This document shows, one piece after another, positions 54,958 to 62,823 of a DNA stretch of 64,000 nucleotides. The position numbers and the translations under genes were made by a program. How positions within the stretch are numbered: position 1 is the stretch's first letter; every line of letters starts with the position of its first letter. The stretch covers positions 62,001 through 126,000 of the forward strand of contig CAWEAD010000006.1 of the NCBI GenBank assembly GCA_963807225.1, read 5' to 3'. Under the pieces are notes generated by a model, which saw only the letters and a program-made list of their open reading frames with translations, was not told the origin of the DNA and did no database searches. The DNA comes from JAGVGT01 sp963807225 (GTDB taxonomy: Bacteria; Desulfobacterota; Desulfobulbia; Desulfobulbales; JAGXFP01).

Positions 54958-56193
54958 ATGGACAGGAAACTAGTCATTGCCATGGTGGGGTTACCGGCTC
55001 GGGGCAAATCCACCATGGCCCGAAAAATAGCCGGCACCCTGAAGCTTGACGAGGTCAATGTGCGGATTTTCAATAACGGCGATCTCCGGCGGCAGCTTTC
55101 CGCCAACCATCACTCCGCCCCGGAGTTGTTTTCGCCCGAAAATCCGGAAGGGGTAAAATTCCGGGAAAAATGCGCCCGCCTTAATCTGGAAATGGCCGGC
55201 GATTTTTTAACCGGCGCCGGTGAAGTAGCCATAATCGATGCGACCAATGTCACCTGCGGGCGGCGCAAATTGATTAAAAAGACCTTTCCTGATTATCCGC
55301 TCCTGTTCATTGAGTGCATGAATACCGATGAAGAGGCGCTGGAAGCGAATCTTGAACGGAAGGCCCTTCTAAAGGAGTTCCGGCATCTCGGCCGGGAGCA
55401 GGCCCTGGAGAGTTTCCTGAAACGAATCGATTTTTACGAGAGTGTGTACGAACCGTTGCACGACGAGCGAAACTTCATCCTGGTGGATTCCTTTGAGGGG
55501 CACATCCTCCAGGAGCATTTAACCGACCTGCTGCCCTATTATGATCGGATTCGCGATCTGATCACCACCCGCATTGTGCGGAATCTTTTTCTGGTCCGGC
55601 ACGGGGAAACCTATTTCAACCAGGAAGATCGCATTGGCGGGGATTCGGATCTGACCGAGGAGGGGTTGGCTCAGGCCCATGGACTGGCGGAATATTTCTC
55701 CCATGAACGCATTCCGATAATTTTCACCAGCAACTACAAGCGCACCCTGCAAACCGCCGCTCCCATAGCCGCGAAACAGGAGCATTGCTCGATCATCTCC
55801 TTACCGGAGTTCAACGAGATTTACGCCGGGGTCTGCGACGGTATGACCTATGGGGAAATACAGGAGCGGATGCCCGAGGTGGCCACCAGCCGGAAACACA
55901 ATAAGTATAATTATGTCTATCCCGGCGGCGAAGGCTATGCCACCATGGAGAGACGCATCCACCGGGGTCTGCAGAAGGTTTTTTATCTGAACAACTACGA
56001 CGACAACATCATGATCGTCGGCCACCGGGCGGTCAACCGGATGATCCTGTCGGATTTCGTCTTTCGCCCCAAAGAAGAGGTGCCGTACATCTACATGCCC
56101 CAGAACCGCTACTATCATATCCAGGTCGATCCCCACAAAAAGATCTTCGAACTCAAGCCGTATGCGCGGGAACCGATTAAGGACAAATCGTGA
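54958..56193 (+). CDS. PFK-2/FBPase-2-like bifunctional enzyme (6-phosphofructo-2-kinase / fructose-2,6-bisphosphatase)
   Basis: A 411-residue protein with the eukaryotic PFKFB order of domains. The N-terminal kinase has P-loop MVGLPARGKSTMARKIAG and IFNNGDLRRQ, then AIIDATNVTCGRRK and IECMNTDEEAL; the C-terminal histidine phosphatase begins with NLFLVRHGETYFN near residue 215 (RHG is the phosphoacceptor motif), followed by GDSDLTEEGLAQA, TSNYKRTLQTAAPIA and the second His in MIVGHRAVNRM. In eukaryotes it makes and degrades fructose-2,6-bisphosphate. Whether this protein has both activities is not shown. Convergent with a small gene on the minus strand. Confidence 0.87.
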   Translation: MDRKLVIAMVGLPARGKSTMARKIAGTLKLDEVNVRIFNNGDLRRQLSANHHSAPELFSPENPEGVKFREKCARLNLEMAGDFLTGAGEVAIIDATNVTCGRRKLIKKTFPDYPLLFIECMNTDEEALEANLERKALLKEFRHLGREQALESFLKRIDFYESVYEPLHDERNFILVDSFEGHILQEHLTDLLPYYDRIRDLITTRIVRNLFLVRHGETYFNQEDRIGGDSDLTEEGLAQAHGLAEYFSHERIPIIFTSNYKRTLQTAAPIAAKQEHCSIISLPEFNEIYAGVCDGMTYGEIQERMPEVATSRKHNKYNYVYPGGEGYATMERRIHRGLQKVFYLNNYDDNIMIVGHRAVNRMILSDFVFRPKEEVPYIYMPQNRYYHIQVDPHKKIFELKPYAREPIKDKS

Positions 56194-56284
56194 GCAAAAG
56201 AAGGGGCGGCGAAGTTTTCTCGCGGATTGACAAAAAGGAACTCGAATTCCCTTTCGACCAGGATAACTCCAGGCCTTAAAGGTC

Positions 56285-56349
56285 AAAAAGAAGCGGCGGC
56301 AGGTCTTGAAAGATTATCCTGGGATAATTCAAGACCTGCCGCCGCTTCT
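56285..56349 (-). terminator. 22-bp perfect inverted repeat; rho-independent terminator for the 37-residue protein gene
   Basis: Arms 56289-56310 and 56328-56349 are perfectly complementary over 22 bp; the loop holds a smaller palindrome, TTATCC-TG-GGATAA. On the minus strand the hairpin is followed by TTTTT (56285-56289), so it ends the gene at 56385-56498, whose stop lies 36 nt upstream. On the plus strand it may also protect the 3' end of the PFK-2-like mRNA. Confidence 0.85.
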
Positions 56350-56384
56350 GGGTAAAACCCTGCAAAGACCACTACCTGAGGCAG

Positions 56385-56498
56385 TTACGCGATTTTTTTC
56401 GGTTGCTTGTCCTGCTTCTTCTGGTCTTTTTTATCGTGTTTGCTGCTCAGCTGTTTTTTGCTCTTGTCCTTATCTTTCTTGCCGCCCTTGTCACCCAT
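56385..56498 (-). CDS. Small Lys/Asp-rich protein (37 residues)
   Basis: An ORF on the minus strand of 37 residues beginning MGDKGGKKDKDKSKKQLSSK, with about 19 Lys and many Asp/Gln, and no hydrophobic core, so probably disordered. The ribosome binding site GAGGAGGATGCA precedes the ATG at 56498. A strong hairpin terminator follows. Similar short Lys-rich proteins starting MGDKGGKKDK are, from memory, common in many proteobacteria; no function is known. The combination of a strong ribosome binding site and terminator supports a real gene. Confidence 0.75.
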   Translation of the reverse strand: MGDKGGKKDKDKSKKQLSSKHDKKDQKKQDKQPKKIA

Positions 56499-56867
56499 TG
56501 CATCCTCCTCTGTGGTCAGACATCTTCTCGACCTGCCGACTGTCGATCCCGCATAACAAACATCAGGACTTAACCACGATACCCAGCAGGGTATGGGGTG
56601 TCAACAATAGCGGAAATAAATCCGGGCCGGAAATCTCAAGATGGCGCGAAAACCCGGAGCTGCCGGCTTACTTCCGCGTTCTTCCCTGGAACTGCTCTCT
56701 TTTGTTTACCGGATTATCCCCAAGGCATAGCCCACGGAGAAAAGCTAGTTTCCGTTCAGGAGAAAAATAGTTCAAGGACCAAAAACCGGCGGTTTTTCGA
56801 AACAATTCGGAATTGTTCCCCGGCTCATTTTTACTTACGGCGCTGCTCCGTGCTACAATCCCAGCAG
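56499..56867. other. Intergenic region between the small Lys-rich gene and a membrane protein
   Basis: These 369 bp contain no supported gene. A small hairpin ATACCC-AGCA-GGGTAT is at 56579-56594. An open frame runs from 56598 into the membrane protein, but its N-terminal part is rejected as non-coding-like. The promoter of the minus-strand gene should be here. Confidence 0.4.
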
Positions 56868-57515
56868 ATGAAATTTACCCGCAACATACTCTGGCTGGCC
56901 TTGTTCGCCATTGCCATGGCCCAGGTCGAGGCGGCCCTGGTGGTCCATTTGCGGACCATTTATTATCCGGACCACCCGCTGCGGATCTTCCCGCTTGAGT
57001 TGATGTCGCAACACGACCTCGGGATGGAACTGGTCCGGGAATCGGCCACGCTGGTGATGATTCTGACCGTGGCCCTGCTGGCGGAAAAAGGGGCAACGCG
57101 GATTTTTGCCGCCTTCGTCCTGGTCTTCGGCCTTTGGGATCTATTTTATTACTTCTGGCTCAAAATAATGATCGGCTGGCCGGTAAGCTGGCGCGAGTGG
57201 GATGTCCTGTTTTTGATTCCCTGGCCCTGGCTTGGGCCCTGGCTGGCGCCGGTAATGATTGCCTGGCTTTTTGTGCTCTGGGGCGGGTGGATACTGCTTC
57301 TGGACCGGGAGGTTCGCTTCACCCGGGGCGCGGCCTGGCTGTTTATCCTCGGGGTGCTCCTGGCCCTGGCTGCCTTCCTGCTGCCGGCCCTGCCGTTGCT
57401 GGCCGCGGGCCAGGAGGCCTTGCGTCATTTTCAGCCGGACCGCTTCCCCTGGCCCTTGTATCTTCCCGGGTATCTGTTGATGGCCTTCAGCCTCTGGCGG
57501 GTTGCCAGCCAATAA
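56868..57515 (+). CDS. Uncharacterised membrane protein
   Basis: A 215-residue hydrophobic protein with about six membrane segments, including ILWLALFAIAMAQVEAALVV, LVMILTVALLAEKGATRIFA, FVLVFGLWDLFYYFWLKIMI and LFILGVLLALAAFLLPALPL. ATG at 56868 is chosen over the longer frame to 56598, since residues before it are not membrane-like. Aromatic-rich WREWDVLFLIPWPWLGPW may lie at a membrane interface. The family is not recognised with confidence. Confidence 0.7.
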   Translation: MKFTRNILWLALFAIAMAQVEAALVVHLRTIYYPDHPLRIFPLELMSQHDLGMELVRESATLVMILTVALLAEKGATRIFAAFVLVFGLWDLFYYFWLKIMIGWPVSWREWDVLFLIPWPWLGPWLAPVMIAWLFVLWGGWILLLDREVRFTRGAAWLFILGVLLALAAFLLPALPLLAAGQEALRHFQPDRFPWPLYLPGYLLMAFSLWRVASQ

Positions 57516-57634
57516 ATAAAGCACCCCCCTGCCCTCGCCACGGACTCAGGCCAATTGACAAATTCATTAATGTCAGCTACTAAAAGGGACAATGATAATG
57601 GATCTTGCTTAAATAGCCATTAGGAGATGATATT

Positions 57635-58348
57635 ATGCGTTTTTCTCAGAAAATCATGGTGTTGCTGTTTGCCTTGCTGTTCCTCCCTGCCATTGCCGTA
57701 GCGGAAACGGCGTATGTTTCCGATCAGCTGGTCATAACCTTGCGACGGGGCAAGGGTACGGAGTACCAAATATTAAAAACCCTTAAATCCGGGACGCCCA
57801 TGGAGGTTCTGGAAAAGGATGATAATGATAACTATGCCAAAGTCAGACTGGAAAGCGGGGAAGAAGGATATGTTTTGAGTCAATATCTCACTGATGAGAC
57901 CCCCAAGGCCATAATCATCTCCCGGCTGGAAAAACAGGTTGAAAAAATTCGGGAACAATTAGCTCAAGCCAAGGCAAAACTGGCCGACTCCTCCCAGGTG
58001 CTCAATGCGGTACAGGAGAAACAAACCCAGAAGGAAGCTGAGCTTACCGGAAGCGTCAACGAACTCAACCGGGCCCTGGCCAAAGCTCAAGATGACCTGC
58101 GGGCAGTCACTTTAAAATATAACACCCTTCTGGAAAATTCCGGCAAGGTAGTAGAAATTACCAACGAGCGTGACGAGCTCAAAAAGACAAATGCAAAGCT
58201 TGCCTCGGAAGTCCAATCTCTGACGGCGGAGAATTCCGATCTTTCGCGCACCGGTGCGATCAAGTGGTTTCTGGCCGGGGCTGGAGTCTTATTTTTTGGC
58301 TGGATAATCGGTAAAATTTCCCGGGAAAAAAAGCGGGGCTTATATTAA
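57635..58348 (+). CDS. SH3-domain, coiled-coil exported protein (TIGR04211/YgiM type)
   Basis: A 237-residue protein: signal peptide (MVLLFALLFLPAIAVAETAY), bacterial SH3 domain (YVSDQLVITLRRGKGTEYQI, then VRLESGEEGYVLSQYLTDET), a long coiled coil from about residue 90 to 205 (KQVEKIREQLAQAKAKLA), and a C-terminal membrane segment (WFLAGAGVLFFGWIIGK) with a basic tail. This is the architecture of TIGR04211 proteins. SH3b domains often bind peptidoglycan. The start ATG is supported by TAGGAGATGATATT. Function unknown beyond envelope association. Confidence 0.88.
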   Translation: MRFSQKIMVLLFALLFLPAIAVAETAYVSDQLVITLRRGKGTEYQILKTLKSGTPMEVLEKDDNDNYAKVRLESGEEGYVLSQYLTDETPKAIIISRLEKQVEKIREQLAQAKAKLADSSQVLNAVQEKQTQKEAELTGSVNELNRALAKAQDDLRAVTLKYNTLLENSGKVVEITNERDELKKTNAKLASEVQSLTAENSDLSRTGAIKWFLAGAGVLFFGWIIGKISREKKRGLY

Positions 58349-58472
58349 GCCGGGGGCGGCAATTGTCTCCCCCGCGACAATGACGATTTCGGCCGCCAAA
58401 ACCTTCGCTTAGACCCAAAAGACCGGCCTCAAACGAGGTTTAAAGATTTACCCCACCCGGCCCCGGAGTCGC

Positions 58473-58895
58473 TCATGTTGATAGCATGACGTCGTTTTCC
58501 CACACCCCTTCTCGGCGCACCGTTTTGCCGTCGAGGTATGAGATTTCGACGCCCCTGCCATCTTTCTTGCCGTTCTTCCACCTCCCGATATATCTGATTT
58601 TGCCGGCGGCGCTGACGATATCCTCCTCGCCCGTCCCGTGGCGGCGGTCGGCATAGAACTCCCCTTTGTAAAGACTGCCGTCGGCATAATGGAGCACTCC
58701 CAACCCGCTCATCGTGCCGTATAACCAGGAACCGATATAGGTAAATTCCTCGCAGGTGTAAGTCCCGACCCCATGGGGCATACCGTTACGAAATTCCCCG
58801 ATATATTCACCGTCCCGGAAGGGGATCGCCTGTTTTTCCGCTGGTCTCTTTTGCGTCATTTCTAAATACTTTGCTGATGGAGCCGGGTCAGCCAA
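58473..58895 (-). CDS. MORN-repeat protein
   Basis: Up to 140 residues with four MORN repeats: YIGEFRNGMPHGVGTY, YIGSWLYGTMSGLGVLHYAD, YKGEFYADRRHGTGEE and YIGRWKNGKKDGRGVEI, all with the Y-x-G-x-(W/F)-x-x-G pattern. MORN proteins bind membranes or scaffold proteins. The start is uncertain (TTG at 58895 or ATG at 58859); the N-terminal 25 residues are not repeat-like. No signal peptide is visible. Context gives no further role. Confidence 0.8.
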   Translation of the reverse strand: MADPAPSAKYLEMTQKRPAEKQAIPFRDGEYIGEFRNGMPHGVGTYTCEEFTYIGSWLYGTMSGLGVLHYADGSLYKGEFYADRRHGTGEEDIVSAAGKIRYIGRWKNGKKDGRGVEISYLDGKTVRREGVWENDVMLST

Positions 58896-59099
58896 TTGCC
58901 TCCCGGTATAAGACCGTCATTTAATACTTCGCCTTGTTATACTCTAACCGCCCACTTTTCCGGGACAAAAAAATCATCCGGAGATGATCGAATAATAAAA
59001 CCCGGCACCGTCCCGGAGTTTCGGAATAAAAAAGTAAGGCGCCCCAATTCTCGGGGCAGGTTTGCCGGGGCAGAATATTCCACCAGCCGGCGACTTTTT

Positions 59100-59507
59100 T
59101 TATTTCGGCAGGAGATCCTTGGCCCTGAGGTAGGTGAAGTAAACCTGGTCGGTGCCGAGGATATGGTTCTTCAGCCAGGAAATCAAAAAGTCGAAAACCT
59201 CGTTGGTCATGACCTTGCCGGCCCGTAAGTCGTTCTGAATCTGCTTGGTCTTCTTGATCAGCTGCCAATGCTGGTTCAGGTGCGCCAGGAAATCCGGATG
59301 CGGCTCCAGCAGCAGCTGTTCGGTATAAAAATGGTATTCGGTATAGCGGATCATCTCCTCAAGGCTCAGCTCGATCGCGTCCCGGGCCGCCCCTTGCTCC
59401 AGGTTGTCCAAAAAGGCATTGATCACCTGCAGCAGCTTCTGATGCTGCGCGTCAATGACTGCCACCCCGACGCTGAAATCATCTTGCCAGAGGATATACT
59501 CTCTCAT
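59100..59507 (-). CDS. Bacteriohemerythrin
   Basis: A 135-residue four-helix-bundle protein binding a di-iron site. Ligands are visible: His in VIDAQHQKLL, His and Glu in YTEYHFYTEQLL, His pair in HPDFLAHLNQHWQL, and the final His and Asp in WLKNHILGTDQVYF. In anaerobes these proteins bind O2 or sense it. The start ATG at 59507 (MREYILWQDDFSVGV) matches the family. Monocistronic and short; cytoplasmic. Confidence 0.92.
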   Translation of the reverse strand: MREYILWQDDFSVGVAVIDAQHQKLLQVINAFLDNLEQGAARDAIELSLEEMIRYTEYHFYTEQLLLEPHPDFLAHLNQHWQLIKKTKQIQNDLRAGKVMTNEVFDFLISWLKNHILGTDQVYFTYLRAKDLLPK

Positions 59508-59606
59508 CGTTCACCTGTCATTCCTGGAAAAGGTTACCAACTCTCAATCAGCCTCGGATCATAGCCGCAGTAAGCGGTTTGAGCAAACTAGTTGCGCAAC
59601 TCAGCT

Positions 59607-59910
59607 TTATTTTTTCGCGTGCTCTTCTATATACTTCGGCAAAGCGTCGCGAGCCACCAGCCCGTTGCGCTTGAGCTTAAAGGCGGGGATAGCCCACGTC
59701 GGGCCGGAATATTCAGGTAATCCTGGGTATAAGGCGCTGTTTCGGCGGCCTGGGCCATGGTCGGGAAACTTGAAGTAGGCGTGGGGATCGCCTCAAAATT
59801 GCAGCAAATTCATCAGCAGACGAACCGTCCTGCCGTTGCCATCAACAAACGGATGGATCGCCGCCGGTTCGAAATGGGCCAGGGCCGCCCGGACCACAGC
59901 AGTTCTGTCG
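59607..59910 (-). pseudogene. Remnant of a Fic-domain protein
   Basis: The minus strand reads VVRAALAHFEPAAIHPFVDG, then NGRTVRLLMNLLQF, ending at a TGA (59793-59795). In another frame it continues DPHAYFKFPDHG, then PAFKLKRNGLVARDALPKYI, to the stop at 59607. The Fic motif HPFVDGNGRT (59826-59855) is complete. The N-terminal part is missing: sequence upstream of 59910 is unrelated. Fic enzymes transfer AMP to proteins; this copy cannot be functional as it stands. Possibly the antitoxin or partner was lost too. Confidence 0.75.
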
Positions 59911-60283
59911 ATTCAGGGTTCGGGCAATAAAACTTAAAGGTATCCATTTGATGGTAAAAATGTGGTTCCAAGGCCTGAAAATGTCTGATTTTATGGATAA
60001 ATACAAGCAATTTAAGTCGACTAGCCTGGTCTGACCCCAACCCGCAGTACCGCATGCCACTTGGAATAAACCAGCAAGGTGTACCTGAACGCGGTTCTCT
60101 GAACTCTGGATCCCTGGCCCTCTTCGCCGCCAATTAAAGAATATTCCCCACTTTCTTTAGCGACATCTGACAATATTACCGAATCGCCACCCCCTCAGTT
60201 ACTCCCTTCCTGGCATATTAATAATTTTTATCTCCTTGAATTAAGATGAAAATAAGAGAATTTAAGTTTTCTTGTTAAGCTTC

Positions 60284-60298
60284 TGGCACACTTGTTGA
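60284..60298 (+). promoter_or_regulatory. Possible sigma-54 promoter of the ZraP-like gene
   Basis: TGGCAC-N5-TTGA fits the -24 element well and the -12 element partly (GG-N10-GA instead of GG-N10-GC), 80 bp before the ATG of the ZraP/CpxP-like gene. ZraP of enterobacteria is sigma-54 dependent, which gives the match some weight. Confidence 0.4.
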
Positions 60299-60377
60299 AG
60301 TATCAATGCGGCAAGAAGATCGTGGACATTGCCTGAACATGGCTTTTTATCTTTCAACTTTTCGTAAGGAGATTCAC

Positions 60378-60848
60378 ATGAAGAAACTACTGATCATTTC
60401 CGCCTTGGTTGGAACCTTGGGCCTGGTCGGCTATCAGGTGGCCACGGCCCAAGCCGACGGCAACCGCCCCGGTTACGGACCCGGCTACGGCTACTGCGGC
60501 AATTACGGCTTCGGCGGCCCCGGCGTCACCGGCGACAACGCCAACTTCACCAAGTTCAGCGACGAGACCGTCGATCTCCGCAAGGAGCTGATCACCCGCC
60601 GCGCCGAGCTGGGTGCCCTGTACCGTCAGGACAATCTCGACTCCAAGAAGATCGCCGCCCTGACCGGCGACATCGTCGACCTGCAGAACAAGCTCGACAC
60701 GGTCGCCAAAAAGTACGAACTGGACCGGGGATCACGCGGCCCCGCCTACGCCATGGGTTACGGCATGGGCTACGGCATGGGTCCCGGCATGATGGGCTAC
60801 GGCCAGGGGTACGGCCCCGGGTACGGCCGCCATATGATGGACTGGTAA
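60378..60848 (+). CDS. ZraP/CpxP/Spy-like periplasmic protein
   Basis: A 156-residue exported protein: signal peptide (MKKLLIISALVGTLGLVGYQ), a Gly/Tyr-rich stretch (NRPGYGPGYGYCGNYGFGGP), then a helical core (DLRKELITRRAELGALYRQD, then KIAALTGDIVDLQNKLDTVA) as in zinc-resistance-associated ZraP, and a Gly/Met/Tyr-rich tail (MGYGMGYGMGPGMMGYGQGY). ATG at 60378 has AAGGAGATTCAC before it. The core resembles LTxxQ-family chaperones that guard envelope proteins under metal or stress conditions. The Met/His-rich tail may bind copper or zinc; that is inference. Confidence 0.85.
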   Translation: MKKLLIISALVGTLGLVGYQVATAQADGNRPGYGPGYGYCGNYGFGGPGVTGDNANFTKFSDETVDLRKELITRRAELGALYRQDNLDSKKIAALTGDIVDLQNKLDTVAKKYELDRGSRGPAYAMGYGMGYGMGPGMMGYGQGYGPGYGRHMMDW

Positions 60849-60895
60849 GAACTTAAGATACAATCGACTGACTTCCTCCTCTCCTTTCCTCCTTC

Positions 60896-60938
60896 CCGGG
60901 CTCCGCCGAAACCCCACTCGGCGGGGCCCGGCTTTTTT
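60896..60938 (+). terminator. Rho-independent terminator of the ZraP-like gene
   Basis: CCGGGCTCCGCCG (60896-60908) pairs with CGGCGGGGCCCGG (60919-60931), 13 positions with one T-G pair, followed by CTTTTTT. Confidence 0.93.
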
Positions 60939-61076
60939 CGCTCGATCAACCGCGGCAGGCAAAGATCAAAACCGGAAAAGCCGAACAAGGAAATTGACCA
61001 AGGTGGCCGGGAGAATCTCGCCCGGGTGTTGTGGCAAAAAATACCCGCGTTTGACCTCTCGATCTTTTCAAGTATT

Positions 61077-61904
61077 TCAGGCGGCCGGTTTATGCTGGTA
61101 CAGATGCACATCCCTTTGCGGGAAGGGAATGCTGATTCCGCCGGCCTCGAGATTCATCTTGGCCGCCTCGGAAATGTCGAAATATACCCGCCAGTAGTCG
61201 CTTGCTTTAACCCACGGCCGCACCACGAGGTTTACCGAACTGTCGGCCAGGGCGGAAACAGCCACGGTTGCCGGCGGCTCCGCCAGGACCAGGGCGTGAT
61301 CCGTCAGGCATTTATGCAGAACCTCCTTGGCTTTGGCTATGTCTGAGTCGTAGGCAATGCCAAAGACCATGTCGACTCTAAGCAATCCCTCCACCGAATA
61401 ATTGACGATCGAACCATTGGAAACCGCCCCGTTTGGGATAATTATCCGCTTATTGTCCGGGGAAAGAAGAATGGTATTGAAAATCTGCACTTCTTTGACC
61501 ACCCCAAGATGTCCCTGCGCCTCGACCAGGTCCCCGACATTGTAAGGCTTGAAAATCAGGATAAGGACCCCGCCGGCAAAATTTGCCAGGCTGCCCTGCA
61601 AGGCCAGGCCGACGGCCAGACCGGCCGCGCCCAGGACCGCAATGAACGAGGTGGTGGCGATCCCAAGCATGGATGCGACGCTGATGAACAGCAGCAGCTT
61701 CAAACCCCAGGACAGGAGGTGGGTGAGGAAGGGGATCAGGGTTTTATCAGTCCTGGTTTTCTCCATGGCTTTTCTGGCACCACTGGTGACGATACCAATG
61801 AGCCAAAGACCGACGACCAGGGTAATTATTGCCAGAATCAACTTGGGCGCGTATGAAATTACCAACTCCACAAACCTTCCGGTATAAGAATCTATGTTTC
61901 CCAT
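61077..61904 (-). CDS. mscS: Small-conductance mechanosensitive channel MscS
   Basis: A 275-residue MscS-family channel that opens on membrane tension. TM1 (YAPKLILAIITLVVGLWLIG), TM2 (LLSWGLKLLLFISVASMLGI) and the pore helix TM3 (FIAVLGAAGLAVGLALQGSL then ANFAGGVLILIF) are clear, followed by the beta domain with PYNVGDLVEAQGHLGVVKEV and the IIIPNGAVSNGSIVNYS block. The ATG at 61904 is chosen over the frame to 62177 because AAAGGAGAGGTG directly precedes it; the extra N-terminal residues are not family-like. Cytoplasmic end normal. Confidence 0.93.
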   Translation of the reverse strand: MGNIDSYTGRFVELVISYAPKLILAIITLVVGLWLIGIVTSGARKAMEKTRTDKTLIPFLTHLLSWGLKLLLFISVASMLGIATTSFIAVLGAAGLAVGLALQGSLANFAGGVLILIFKPYNVGDLVEAQGHLGVVKEVQIFNTILLSPDNKRIIIPNGAVSNGSIVNYSVEGLLRVDMVFGIAYDSDIAKAKEVLHKCLTDHALVLAEPPATVAVSALADSSVNLVVRPWVKASDYWRVYFDISEAAKMNLEAGGISIPFPQRDVHLYQHKPAA

Positions 61905-62321
61905 CACCTCTCCTTTCTTCAAGTTTTGATCTTTGCTTGCCTGCCATTTATTCGCTAAATGGCGGCCTTCCCTCCGGCGAGGCATTTCCCCCTGTACTTC
62001 TAAACTCCACGGTATCACTGCAAAAAATGTCAGGTCAAAACAAAATTTTACGCCGCCGGCCAAGCTTCTCCACCAGCCCATAAAAAGCCCGGCCATGGCA
62101 ATCGGCAACCGGGCTTTTCTTCTTTGCTCTTCCTCCTGGGCCAGGCCCCTTGATGCATGGCCGCGAATGCGGTCCATGGTTTGGCTTCCGGTTTGACATT
62201 ATGCTGGAAGTCAATTATGTCTTCAGCCTTTAAAGGATTGGAGGCGCCGCAGTGCGTGCCCTTTTATTCAACCTCCCGTTAATTCGGGATCACCTGTAGG
62301 AAACTGAAAAGGAGTATGACA
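61905..62321. other. Intergenic region between mscS and the Lys-rich 78-residue gene
   Basis: No gene is supported in these 417 bp. There is a hairpin GCCATTTA-TTCGC-TAAATGGC at 61943-61963 near the mscS leader and a stronger hairpin at 62083-62118. The upstream promoter of the Lys-rich gene should lie at the right end. A small RNA is possible but not shown. Confidence 0.4.
62083..62118. terminator. Terminator-like hairpin between mscS and the Lys-rich gene
   Basis: AAAAGCCCGG (62083-62092) pairs with CCGGGCTTTT (62109-62118), giving a T-rich end on both strands, so it can act in either direction. No gene ends next to it on either strand. Confidence 0.7.
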
Positions 62322-62558
62322 ATGGTAAAGGCTAAGGCTAAGGCTAAAAAGAAAAACCCCGATTACAAACTCATCGAGAAGCGGAGCAAACGCTGGGCCG
62401 TGCTCGGCAAGGACGGCAAGTACATCAGCGGCGAAGAGAAGGTGAAGATTCTGATCAAGGAAGGCAAGATCAAGATTGCTAAGCCCAAGAAGAAGGTGGA
62501 AGAGCCGGTCGAGGAAGCCCCTGTCGAGGAAGCCCCTGCCGAAGAGAAGGCCGAGTAG
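62322..62558 (+). CDS. Lys-rich protein with an acidic Glu/Pro/Ala tail
   Basis: A 78-residue protein beginning MVKAKAKAKKKNPDYKLIEK, highly basic for about 55 residues (RSKRWAVLGKDGKYISGEEK, KILIKEGKIKIAKPKKK), then an acidic tail of repeats (VEEPVEEAPVEEAPAEEKAE). ATG at 62322 is chosen over 62316 because AAAGGAG then has the proper spacing of 7 nt. It resembles small basic proteins of delta-proteobacteria, possibly nucleic-acid-binding; the sequence does not prove this. Two strong terminators follow, implying high expression. Confidence 0.82.
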   Translation: MVKAKAKAKKKNPDYKLIEKRSKRWAVLGKDGKYISGEEKVKILIKEGKIKIAKPKKKVEEPVEEAPVEEAPAEEKAE

Positions 62559-62584
62559 TCACCTCCGTCCTGATCTGTTTTTCT

Positions 62585-62621
62585 AAAAGCCCTTATCTGA
62601 TAATGGATAAGGGCTTTTTTT
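62585..62621 (+). terminator. Rho-independent terminator of the Lys-rich gene
   Basis: AAAAGCCCTTATC (62585-62597) pairs perfectly with GATAAGGGCTTTT (62606-62618), then more T. Confidence 0.95.
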
Positions 62622-62650
62622 GTGGAATGATCTCACTGTCCGTAACAAAA

Positions 62651-62683
62651 AAAGAGGCCCCTGCTTTACACAGGGGCCTCTTT
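62651..62683. terminator. Second terminator hairpin, likely bidirectional
   Basis: AAAGAGGCCCCTG (62651-62663) pairs perfectly with CAGGGGCCTCTTT (62671-62683). Preceded by an A-run and followed by T-rich sequence, so it can serve both strands, backing up the first terminator and also ending the minus-strand RlmN-like gene at 62824. Confidence 0.9.
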
Positions 62684-62823
62684 GCTCTTTGTGGCGCGGC
62701 AGTCAACACCCCTCTGCATTCTTAATTCTGCCTTCTAACTTGTGGGCAACGGCATGGGTGGTCAAGGTCGCCCACCGCCAGGACGTGTACAGGTAACTCC
62801 CTCTTCACATCTTAATCCGGAAT

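Noticed and set aside
56598..56867. N-terminal extension of the membrane protein
   Set aside because: Composition is not membrane-like and a better ATG exists at 56868.
61077..62177. N-terminally extended MscS (366 codons)
   Set aside because: The first 91 codons lack channel similarity and AAAGGAG lies directly before the ATG at 61904.
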